Position numbers and translations under genes: made by a program
In this document: positions 10,691 through 20,900 of the stretch, one piece after another
Position numbering within the stretch: position 1 is the first letter of the stretch
Layout: the number at the start of each line of letters is the position of its first letter
From: Atherix ibis
Lineage: Eukaryota > Arthropoda > Insecta > Diptera > Athericidae
Direction of reading: 5' to 3'
Assembly: GCA_958298945.1 (NCBI GenBank)
Contig: OY282608.1
Span: 60,364,951-60,428,950, forward strand
Length of the DNA stretch: 64,000 nucleotides
Notes under the pieces: generated by a model
What the model was told of the DNA's origin: nothing
The model's database searches: none
The model's input: the letters and a program-made list of their open reading frames with translations, nothing else

Positions 10691-13600
10691 TGTTGGCTTG
10701 TTGGCTTGTTGGTTTGTTGGTTTGTTGGTTTGTTGGTTTGTTGGTTTGTTGGTTTGTTGGTTTGTTGGTTTGTTGGTTTGTTCGTTTGTTTGTTTGTTGG
10801 TTTGTTGGTTTCTTGGTTTGTTGGTTTGTTCGTTTATTGGCTTGTTGGCTTGTTGGCTTGTTGGCTTGTTGGCTTGTTGGCTTGTTGGTTTGTTGGCTTG
10901 TTGGTTTGTTGGTTTGTTGGTTTGTTGGTTTGTTGGTTTGTTGGTTTGTTGGTTTATTGGTTTGTTTGTTTGTTCGTTTGTTGGCTTGTTGGCTTGTTAG
11001 TTTGTTGGTTTGTTTGTTTGTTGGTTTGTTCGTTTGTTGGCTTGTTGGTTTGTTGGTTACTTGGTTTGTTGGTTTGTTGGTTTGTTGGTTTGTTGGTTTG
11101 TTCGTTTGTTGGTTTGTTCGTTTGTTGGTTTGTTTGTTTGCTGGGTTGTTCGTTTGATGGTTTGTTGTTTTGTTAGTTTGTTGGCTTGTTGGTTTGTTGG
11201 TTTGTTGGTTTGTTGGTTTGTTGGTTTGTTGGTTTGTTGGCTTGTTCGTTTGTTGGTTCGTTGGTTTGTTGGTTTGTTGGTTTGCTGGTTTGTTGGCTTG
11301 TTGGTTTGTTGGTTTGTTGGTTTGTTGTTTTATTGGTTTGTTGGTTTGTTGGTTTATTCGTTTGTTGGTTTGTTCGTTTGTTGGTTTGTTGGTTTGTTGG
11401 TTTGTTGGTTTGTTGGTTTGTTGGCTTGTTGGTTTGCTGGATTGTTCGTTTGTTGGTTTGTTGGTTTGTTGGTTTGTTGGTTTGTTGGTTTGTTGGTTTG
11501 TTGGTTTGTTGGTATGTTGGTTTTTTGGCTTGTTGGTTTCTTGGCTTGTTGGTTTGTTGGTTTGTTGGTTTGTTGGTTTGTTGGTTTGTTGGTTTGTTCG
11601 TTTGTTGGTTTGTTCGTTTGTTGGCTTGTTGGTTTGTTGGTTTGTTGGTTTCTTGGTTTCTTGGTTTGTTGGTTTGTTGGTTTGTTGGTTTGTTGGTATG
11701 TTGGTTTTTTGGCTTGTTGGTTTCTTGGCTTGTTGGTTTGTTGGTTTGTTGGTTTGTTGGTTTGTTGGTTTGTTGGTTTGTTCGTTTGTTGGTTTGTTCG
11801 TTTGTTGGCTTGTTGGTTTGTTGGTTTGTTGGTTTCTTGGTTTCTTGGTTTGTTGGTTTGTTGGTTTGTTGGTTTGTTGGTTTGTTGGTGTGGTGGCTTG
11901 TTGGTTTGTTGGTTTGTTGGCTTGTTGGTTTGTTAGTTTGTTGCCTTGTTCGTTTGTTGGTTTGTTCGTTTGTTGGTTTGTTGGTTTCTTGGTTTGTTGG
12001 TGTGTTGGTTTGTTGTTTGGTTTGTTCATTCGTTGGTTTGTTTGTTTGTTGGTTTGTTGGTTTGTTCGTTTGTTCGTTTGTTTGTTTGTTGGTTTGTTGG
12101 TTTGTTGTTTTGTTGGTTACTTGGTTTGTTTGTTTGTTGGTTTGTTGGTTTGTTGGTTTGTTGGTTTGTTGGTTTGTTGGTTTTTTGGTTTGTTGGTTTG
12201 TTGGTTTGTTGGTTTGTTGGTTTGTTGGTTGGTTGGTTTGTTGGTTTGTTGGTTTGTTGGTTTGTTGGTTTATTTGTTTGTTGGTTTGTTGGTTTGTTCG
12301 TTTGTTGGTTTGTTGGTTTGTTCGTTTGTTCGTTTGTTGGTTTGTTCGTTTATTGGTTTGTTTTTTTGTTGGTTTCTTGGTTTGTTGGTTTGTTGGCTTG
12401 TTGGTTTGTTGGTTTGTTGGTTTTTTGGTTTGTTGGTTTGTTGGTTTGTTGGTTTGTTGGTTTGTTGGTTGGTTGGTTTGTTGGTTTGTTGGTTTGGTGG
12501 CTTGTTGGTTTATTCGTTTGTTGGTTTGTTGGTTTGTTGGTTTGTTGGTTACTTGGTTCGTTGGTTTGTTGGTTTCTTGGTTTCTTGGTTTCTTGGTTTC
12601 TTGGTTTGTTGGCTTATTGGTTTGTTGGTTTGCTGGTTACTTGGTTTGTTTGTTGGTTGGTTTGTTGGTTTGTTGGTTTCTTCGTTTGTTGGCTTGTGGG
12701 TTTGTTGGCTTGTTGGCTTGTTGGGTTGTTGGTTTGTTGATTTGTTAGTTCGTTGGTTTGTTGGTTTGTTGGTTTGTTAGTTTGTTGGTTTGTTCGTTTG
12801 TTGGTTTGTTGGTTTGTTGGTTTCTTGGTTTGTTGGTTTGTTCAATTGTTGGCTTGTTGGTTTGTTGGCTTGTTGGATTGTTTGTTTGTTGGTTTGTTGG
12901 TTTGTTGGTTTGTTTGTTTGTTCGTTTGTTGGCTTGTTGGCTTGTTGTGTTGTTGGTTTGTTTGTTTGTTGGTTTGTTCGTTTGTTGGTTTGTTGGTTAC
13001 TTGGTTTGTTGGTTTGTTGGTTTGTTGGTTTGTTGGTTTGTTCGTTTGTTCGTTTGTTGGTTTGTTGGTTTGTTGGTTTGTTGGTTTGTTGGTTTGTTCG
13101 TTTATTGGGGTGTTCGTTTGTTGGTTTGTTTGTTTGCTGGTTTGTTCGTTTGTTGGTTTGTTGGTTTGTTAGTTTGTTGTCTAGTTGGTTTGTTGGTTTA
13201 TTGGTTTGTTGGGTTGTTGGTTTGTTGGCTTGTTCGTTTGTTGGTTTGTTGGTTTGTTGGTTTGTTGGTTTGCTGGTTTGTTTGCTTGTTGGTTTGTTGG
13301 TTTGTTGGTTTGTTGTTTTTATGGTTTGTTGGTTTGTTGGTTTGTTCGTTTGTTGGTTTGTTCGTTTGTTGGTGTGTTCGTTTGTTGTTTTGTTGGTTTG
13401 TTGGCTTGTTGGTTTGCTGGATTGTTCGTTTGTTGGTTTGTTGGTTTGTTGGTTTGTTGGTTTGTTGGTTTGTTGGTTTGTTGGTTTGTTGGTATGTTGG
13501 TTTCTTGGCTTGTTCGTTTGTTGGTTTGTTGGTTTCTTGGTTTGTTGGTGTGTTGGTTTGTTCGTTTGTGGGTTTGTTGGTTTGTTGGCTTGTTGGCTTG

Positions 13601-13790
13601 TTGGTTTGTTGGTTGGTTCGTTTGTTGGTTTGTTCGTTCGTTTGTTTGTTGGTTTGTTGGTTTGTTGGTTACTTGGTTGGTTGGTTTGTTGGTTTGTTGG
13701 TTTGTTGGTTTGTTCGTTTGTTGATTTGTTGGTTTGTTGGTTTGCTGGTTTGTTGGCTTGTTGGCTTGTTGGTTTGTTGATTGGTTGGTT
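10691..13790 (+). repeat. HOR-B copy 2
   Basis: This is the second copy of HOR-B, matched to copy 1 at six markers (10,831; 11,511; 11,887; 12,638; 13,107; 13,321). Compared with copy 1 it carries an extra 184-bp segment around 11,511-11,878 and two TTCG units where copy 1 has one TTTG and one TTCG near 9901-9917. Toward the right end (about 13,740 on) it becomes A-like. Confidence 0.8.
11511..11878 (+). repeat. 184-bp local tandem duplication in HOR-B copy 2
   Basis: The string beginning GGTATGTTGG, with its GGTTTTTTGG, two GGTTTCTT units and two TTCG units in order, starts at 11,511 and again at 11,695. The step is 184 bp, exactly 23 octamers. HOR-B copy 1 has only one such segment, at 8223, so the duplication is specific to copy 2. 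Confidence 0.85.
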
Positions 13791-14833
13791 TGTTGGTTTG
13801 TTGGCTTGTTGGTTTGTTCGTTTGTTGGGTTGTTGGTTTGTTGGTTTCTTGGTTACTTGGTTTGTTGGTTTGTTGGTTTGTTGGTTTGTTGGTTTGTTGG
13901 TTTGTTAGTTTGTTGGCTTGCTTGTTTGTTGTTTTGTTGGTTACTTGGTTTGTTTGTTTGTTGGTTTGTTGGTTTGTTGGTTTGTTGGTTTGTTCGTTTG
14001 TTGGCTTGTTGGTTTGTTTGTATTGTTGGTTTATTTGTTTGTTCGTTTGTTGGCTTGTTGGGTTGTTAGCTTGTTGGCTTTTTTTTTGTTGGTTTGTTGG
14101 TTTGTTGGTTTGTTGGTTTGTTGGTTTGTTGGTTTGTTGGTTTGTTGGTTTGTTGGTTTGTTGGTTTGTTGGTTTGTTGGTTTGTTCGTTTGTTGGTTTG
14201 TTCGTTTGTTGGATTGTTGGTTTGTTGGTTTGTTGGTTTGTTGATTTCTTGGTTTGTTTGTTTGTTGGTTTGTTGGTTTGTTGGTTTGTTGGTTTGTTGG
14301 TTTGTTGGTTTATTGGTTTGTTGGTTTGGTGGCTTGTAGGTTTGTTGGTTTGTTGGTTTGTTGGCTTGTTGGTTTGTTGGTTTGTTGGCTTGTTGGCTTG
14401 TTGGTTTGTTTGTTTGTTGGTTTGTTGGTTTGTTGGTTTGTTGGTTTGTTGGTTTGTTGGTTTGTTCGTTCGTTGGTTTGTTGGTTTGTTGGTTTGTTGG
14501 TTCATTTGTTTGTTAATTTCTTGGTTTGTTTGTTTGTTGGTTTGTTGGCTTGTTGGTTTGTTGGTTTGTTGGTTTGTTGGTTTGTTAGTTGGTTCGTTTG
14601 TTGGTTTGTTAATTTGTTTGTTTGTTGGTTTGTTGGCTTGTTGGTTTGTTGGTTTGTTGGTTTGTTTGTTTGTTGGTTTGTTGGTTTGTTGGTTTGTTGG
14701 TTTGTTGGTTTGTTGGTTTGTTGGTTTGTTGGTTTGTTCGTTTGTTGGTTTGTTCGTTTGTTGGCTTGTTGGTTTGTTGGTTTGTTGGTTTGTTGATTTC
14801 TTGGTTTGTTTGTTTGTTGGTTTATTGGTTTGT
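13791..14833 (+). repeat. HOR-A fragment and short duplicated segments
   Basis: About 13,791-14,080 matches HOR-A near 6620-6960, including TTGTATTGTTGG (GTA at 14,020 against 6888) and the following T8 tract. The rest is mostly consensus octamer. Two related segments occur around 14,241-14,345 and 14,795-14,860, each running from TTGATTTCTTGG to GGTGGCTTGTAGG. A TTAGTTGGTTCG marker occurs at 14,585 and again at 14,929, where HOR-C begins. Confidence 0.7.
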
Positions 14834-15059
14834 TGGTTTGGTGGCTTGTAGGTTTGTTGGTTTGTTGGCTTGTTGGTTTGTTGGTTTGTTGGCTTGTTGG
14901 TTTGTTGGTTTGTTGGTTTGTTGGTTTGTTAGTTGGTTCGTTTGTTGGTTTGTTGATTTGTTCGTTTGTTGGTTTGTTGGCTTGTTGGTTTGTTGGTTTG
15001 TTGGTTTGTTTGTTTGTTGGTTTGTTCGTTTGTTGGCTTGTTGGTTTGTTCGTTTGTTG

Positions 15060-17539
15060 GTTTGCTGGTTTGTTGGTTTGTTGGTTTGTTGGTTTGTTGG
15101 TTTATTGGTTTGTTGGTTTGTTGGTTTGTTGGTTTGTTGGCTTGTTGGCTTGTTGACTTGTTGGTTTGTTGGTTTGTTGGTTTGTTGGTTTGTTGGTTTG
15201 TTGGCTTGTTGGCTTGTTGGTTTGTTTGTTTGTTGGTTTGTTGGTTTGTTGGTTTGTTGGTTTGTTGGTTTGTTGGTTTGTTCGTTTGTTGGTTCGTTGG
15301 TTTGTTGGTTTGTTGGTTCATTTGTTTGTTGGTTTGTTGGTTTGTTGGTTTGTTGGTTTGTTGGTTTGTTCGTTTGTTGGATTGTTGGTTTGTTGGTTTG
15401 TTGGTTTATTTGTTTATTGGTTTGTTGGTTTGTTGGTTTGTTCGTTTGTTGGTTTGGTGGTTTGTTCGTTTGTTCGTTTGTTGGTTTGTTCGTTTATTGG
15501 TTTGATTGTTTGTTGGTTTCTTGGTTTGTTGGTTTGTTGGCTTGTTGGTTTGTTGGTTTGTTGGTTTGTTTGTTTGTTGGTTTGTTGGTTTGTTGGTTTG
15601 TTGGTTTGTTGGTTTGTTCGTTTGTTGGTTTGTTGGTTTGTTGGTTTCTTGGTTTGTTGGATTGTTCGTTTGTTGGCTTGTTGGTTTGTTGGCTTGTTGG
15701 TTTGTTGGTTTGTTGGTTTGTTGGTTTGTTGGTTTGTTTGTTTGTTGGTTTGTTGGTTTGTTGGTTTGTTTGTTTGTTCGTTTGTTGGCTTGTTGGCTTG
15801 TTGTGTTGTTGGTTTGTTTGTTTGTTGGTTTGTTCGTTTGTTGGCTTGTTGGTTTGTTAGTTACTTGGTTTGTTGGTTTGTTGGTTTGTTGGTTTGTTGG
15901 TTTGTTGCTTTGTTGGCTTGTTGGCTTGTTGGTTTGTTTGTTTGTTGGTTTGTTGGTTTGTTGGTTTGTTGGTTTGTTCGTTTGTTGGTTTGTTGGTTTG
16001 TTGTTTTGTTGGTTTGTTGGTTCATTTGTTTGTTGGTTTGTTGGCTTGTTGGTTTGTTGGTTTGTTGGTTTGTTCGTTTGTTGGCTTGTTGGTTTGTTGG
16101 TTTGTTGGTTTATTTGTTTGTTGGTTTGTTAGTTTGTTGGTTTGTTCGTTTGTTGGTTTGGTGGTTTGTTCGTTTGTTCGCTTGTTGGTTTGTTCGTTTA
16201 TTGGTTTGTTTGTTTGTTGGTTTCTTGGTTTGTTGGTTTGTTGGCTTGTTGGTTTGTTGGTTTGTTGGTTTGTTGGTTTGTTGGTTTGTTGGTTTGTTGG
16301 TTTGTTGGTTTGTTGGTTTGTTCGTTTGTTCGTTTGTTGGTTTGTTGGTTTGTTGGCTTGTTGGTTTGTTGGCTTGTTGGCTTGTTGGCTTGTTGGTTTG
16401 CTGGTTTGTTGGTTTGTTGGTTTGTTGGTTTGTTTGTTTGTTGGTTTGTTGGTTTGTTGGTTTGTTTGTTTGTTCGTTTGTTGGCTTGTTGGCTTTTTGT
16501 GTTGTTGGTTTGTTTGTTTGTTGGTTTGTTCGTTTGTTGGCTTGTTGGTTTGTTGGTTACTTGGTTTGTTGGTTTGTTGGTTTGTTGGTTTGTTGGTTTG
16601 TTGGTTTGTTGGTTTGTTCGTTTTTTGGTTTGGTGGTTTGTTCGTTTGTTGGTTTGTTCGTTTATTAGTTTGTTTGTTTGTTGGTTTCTTGGTTTGTTGG
16701 TTTGTTGGCTTGTTGGTTTGTTGGTTTGTTGGTTTGTTGGTTTGTTGGTTTGTTGGTTTGTTGGTTTGTTGGTTTGTTGGTTTGTTCGTTTGTTGGTTTG
16801 TTGGTTTCTTGGTTTGTTGGTTTCTTGGTTTGTTGGTTTGTTCGTTTGTTGGCTTGTTGGTTTGTTGGCTTGTTGGCTTGTTGGTTTGTTGGTTTGTTGG
16901 TTTGTTGGTTTGTTGGTTTGTTTGTTTGTTGGTTTGTTCGTTTGTTGGCTTGTTGGTTTGTTCGTTTGTTGGTTTGCTGGTTTGTTGGTTTGTTGGTTTG
17001 TTGGTTTGTTGGTTTGTTGGTTTGTTGGTTTGTTGGTTTGTTGGTTTGTTGGTTTGTTGGCTTGTTGGCTTGTTGGTTTGTTTGTTTGTTGGTTTGTTGG
17101 TTTGTTGTTTTGTTGGTTTGTTCCTTTGTTGGTTTGTTGGTTTGTTGGTTTGTTGGTTTTTTGGTTCATTTGTTTGTTGGTTTGTTGGCTTGTTGGTTTG
17201 TTGGTTTGTTGGTTTGTTCGTTTGTTGGCTTGTTGGTTTGTTGGTTTGTTGGTTTATTTGTTTGTTGGTTTGTTGGTTTGTTCGTTTGTTGGTTTGTTGG
17301 TTTGGTGGTTTGTTCGTTTGTTCGTTTGTTGGTTTGTTCGTTTATTGGTTTGTTTGTTTGTTGGTTTGTTGGTTTGTTGGTTTGTTGGCTTGTTGGTTTG
17401 TTGGTTTGTTGGTTTGTTCGTTTGTTGGCTTGTTGGTTTGTTGGTTTGTTGGTTTATTTGTTTGTTGGTTTGTTGGTTTGTTGGTTTGTTCGTTTGTTGG
17501 TTTGGTGGTTTTTTCGTTTGTTCGTTTGTTGGTTTGTTC
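15060..17539 (+). repeat. ~2.44-2.48 kb tandem duplication within HOR-C, copy 1
   Basis: Markers here recur about 2.4-2.5 kb later. GGTTTGATTG moves by 2480 bp (15,501 to 17,981). TTCGCTTG moves by 2424 bp (16,177 to 18,601) and TTCCTTTG by 2432 bp (17,121 to 19,553). The offset changes by whole octamers (7 units lost, 1 gained). The block ends are approximate. Confidence 0.75.
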
Positions 17540-19990
17540 GTTTATTGGTTTGCTGGTTTGTTGGTTTGTTGGTTTGTTGGTTTGTTGGTTTATTGGTTTG
17601 TTGGTTTGTTGGTTTGTTGGCTTGTTGGCTTGTTGACTTGTTGGTTTGTTGGTTTGTTGGTTTGTTGGTTTGTTGGTTTGTTGGCTTGTTGGCTTGTTGG
17701 TTTGTTTGTTTGTTGGTTTGTTGGTTTGTTGGTTTGTTGGTTTGTTGGTTTGTTGGTTTGTTCGTTTGTTGGTTTGTTGGTTTGTTGGTTTGTTGGTTCA
17801 TTTGTTTGTTGGTTTGTTGGTTTGTTGGTTTGTTGGTTTGTTGGTTTGTTCGTTTGTTGGATTGTTGGTTTGTTGGTTTGTTGGTTTATTTGTTTGTTGG
17901 TTTGTTGGTTTGTTGGTTTGTTCGTTTGTTGGTTTGGTGGTTTGTTCGTTTGTTCGTTTGTTGGTTTGTTCGTTTATTGGTTTGATTGTTTGTTGGTTTC
18001 TTGGTTTGTTGGTTTGTTGGCTTGTTGGTTTGTTGGTTTGTTGGTTTGTTGGTTTGTTGGTTTGTTGGTTTGTTGGTTTGTTGGTTTGTTGGTTTGTTCG
18101 TTTGTTGGTTTGTTGGTTTGTTGGTTTCTTGGTTTGTTGGATTGTTCGTTTGTTGGCTTGTTGGTTTGTTGGCTTGTTGGTTTGTTGGTTTGTTGGTTTG
18201 TTGGTTTGTTGGTTTGTTTGTTTGTTGGTTTGTTGGTTTGTTGGTTTGTTTGTTTGTTGGTTTGTTCGTTTGTTGGCTTGTTGGTTTGTTAGTTACTTGG
18301 TTTGTTGGTTTGTTGGTTTGTTGGTTTGTTGGTTTGTTGGTTTGTTGGCTTGTTGGCTTGTTGGTTTGTTTGTTTGTTGGTTTGTTGGTTTGTTGGTTTG
18401 TTGGTTTGTTCGTTTGTTGGTTTGTTGGTTTGTTGTTTTGTTGGTTTGTTGGTTCATTTGTTTGTTGGCTTGTTGGTTTGTTGGTTTGTTGGTTTGTTCG
18501 TTTGTTGGCTTGTTGGTTTGTTGGTTTGTTGGTTTATTTGTTTGTTGGTTTGTTAGTTTGTTGGTTTGTTCGTTTGTTGGTTTGGTGGTTTGTTCGTTTG
18601 TTCGCTTGTTGGTTTGTTCGTTTATTGGTTTGTTTGTTTGTTGGTTTCTTGGTTTGTTGGTTTGTTGGCTTGTTGGTTTGTTGGTTTGTTGGTTTGTTGG
18701 TTTGTTGGTTTGTTGGTTTGTTGGTTTGTTGGTTTGTTGGTTTGTTGGTTTGTTCGTTTGTTCGTTTGTTCGTTTGTTGGTTTGTTGGTTTGTTGGTTTG
18801 TTGGTTTGTTGGCTTGTTGGCTTGTTGGTTTGTTGGTTTGTTGGTTTGTTGGTTTGTTGGTTTGTTTGTTTGTTGGTTTGTTGGTTTGTTGGTTTGTTTG
18901 TTTGTTCGTTTGTTGGCTTGTTGGCTTGTTGTGTTGTTGGTTTGTTTGTTTGTTGGTTTGTTCGTTTGTTGGCTTGTTGGTTTGTTGGTTACTTGGTTTG
19001 TTGGTTTGTTGGTTTGTTGGTTTGTTGGTTTGTTGGTTTGTTGGTTTGTTCGTTTTTTGGTTTGGTGGTTTGTTCGTTTGTTCGTTTGTTGGTTTGTTCG
19101 TTTATTAGTTTGTTTGTTTGTTGGTTTCTTGGTTTGTTGGTTTGTTGGCTTGTTGGTTTGTTAGTTTGTTGGTTTGTTGGTTTGTTGGTTTGTTGGTTTG
19201 TTGGTTTGTTGGTTTGTTGGTTTGTTCGTTTGTTGGTTTGTTGGTTTCTTGGTTTGTTGGTTTCTTGGTTTGTTGGTTTGTTCGTTTGTTGGCTTGTTGG
19301 TTTGTTGGCTTGTTGGCTTGTTGGTTTGTTGGTTTGTTGGTTTGTTGGTTTGTTGGTTTGTTTGTTTGTTGGTTTGTTCGTTTATTGGCTTGTTGGTTTG
19401 TTCGTTTGTTGGTTTGCTGGTTTGTTGGTTTGTTGGTTTGTTGGTTTGTTGGTTTGTTGGTTTGTTGGTTTGTTGGTTTGTTGGTTTGTTGGCTTGTTGG
19501 CTTGTTGGTTTGTTTGTTTGTTGGTTTGTTGGTTTGTTGTTTTGTTGGTTTGTTCCTTTGTTGGTTTGTTGGTTTGTTGGTTTGTTGGTTTTTTGGTTCA
19601 TTTGTTTGTTGGTTTGTTGGCTTGTTGGTTTGTTGGTTTGTTGGTTTGTTCGTTTGTTGGCTTGTTGGTTTGTTGGTTTGTTGGTTTATTTGTTTGTTGG
19701 TTTGTTGGTTTGTTCGTTTGTTGGTTTGGTGGTTTGTTCGTTTGTTCGTTTGTTGGTTTGTTCGTTTATTGGTTTGTTTGTTTGTTGGTTTCTTGGTTTG
19801 TTGGTTTGTTGGCTTGTTGGTTTGTTGGTTTGTTGGTTTGTTGGCTTGTTGGTTTGTTGGTTACTTGGTTTGTTGGTTTGTTGGTTTGTTGGTTTGTTGG
19901 TTTGTTGGTTTGTTGGTTTGTTCGTTTTTTGGTTTGGTGGTTTGTTCGTTTGTTCGTTTGTTGGTTTGTTCGTTTGTTGGTTTGTTGGTT
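17540..19990 (+). repeat. ~2.44-2.48 kb tandem duplication within HOR-C, copy 2
   Basis: This is the second copy of the preceding segment, paired by markers at 17,981, 18,601 and 19,553. Relative to copy 1 it retains TTGTGTTGTTGG at 18,929 but lacks the one equivalent to 15,801, where the unit reads as a plain cassette. Its right part is duplicated again with an 864-bp step. Confidence 0.75.
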
Positions 19991-20900
19991 TCTTGGTTTG
20001 TTGGTTTGTTGGTTTGTTGGTTTGTTGGTTTGTTGGTTTGTTGGTGTGTTGGTTTGTTGGTTTGTTGGTTTGTTGGTTTGTTGGTTTGTTCGTTTGTTGG
20101 TTTGTTGGTTTCTTGGTTTGTTGGTTTCTTGGTTTGTTGGTTTGTTCGTTTGTTGGCTTGTTGGTTTGTTGGCTTGTTGGCTTGTTGGTTTGTTGGTTTG
20201 TTGGTTTGTTGGTTTGTTGGTTTGTTTGTTTGTTGGTTTGTTCGTTTGTTGGCTTGTTGGTTTGTTCGTTTGTTGGTTTGCTGGTTTGTTGGTTTGTTGG
20301 TTTGTTGGTTTGTTGGTTTGTTGGTTTGTTGTTCTGTTGGTTTGTTGGTTTGTTGGCTTGTTGGCTTGTTGGTTTGTTTGTTTGTTGGTTTGTTGGTTTG
20401 TTGTTTTGTTGGTTTGTTCCTTTGTTGGTTTGTTGGTTTTTTGGTTTGTTGGTTTTTTGGTTCATTTGTTTGTTGGTTTGTTGGCTTGTTGGTTTGTTGG
20501 TTTGTTGGTTTGTTCGTTTGTTGGCTTGTTGGTTTGTTGGTTTGTTGGTTTATTTGTTTGTTGGTTTGTTGGTTTGTTCGTTTGTTGGTTTGGTGGTTTG
20601 TTCGTTTGTTCGTTTGTTGGTTTGTTCGTTTATTGGTTTGTTTGTTTGTTGGTTTCTTGGTTTGTTGGTTTGTTGGCTTGTTGGTTTGTTGGTTTGTTGG
20701 TTTGTTCGTTTGTTGGCTTGTTGGTTTGTTGGTTTGTTGGTTTATTTGTTTGTTGGTTTGTTGGTTTGTTGGTTTGTTCGTTTGTTGGTTTGGTGGTTTG
20801 TTCGTTTGTTGGTTTGTTGGTTTGTTGGTTTGTTGGTTTATTGGTTTGTTGGTTTGTTGGTTTGTTGGTTTGTTGGCTTGTTGGCTTGTTGACTTGTTGG
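19120..20900 (+). repeat. 864-bp step duplication in HOR-C
   Basis: TTCCTTTG at 19,553 recurs at 20,417, a step of 864 bp or 108 octamers. The flanking strings also match: paired GGCTTGTT upstream, then GGTTTTTTGGTTCATTTG downstream near 19,591 and 20,453. Copy 2 carries private changes, such as GTTCTGTT near 20,330 and an extra GGTTTTTT near 20,437. Confidence 0.75.

Noticed and set aside
10602..12029. 475-codon minus-strand frame (NKPTNQQT repeat)
   Set aside because: The same argument applies: the ATG is a by-product of a TTCAT variant and the length reflects absence of TTA, CTA or TCA on the + strand, not selection.
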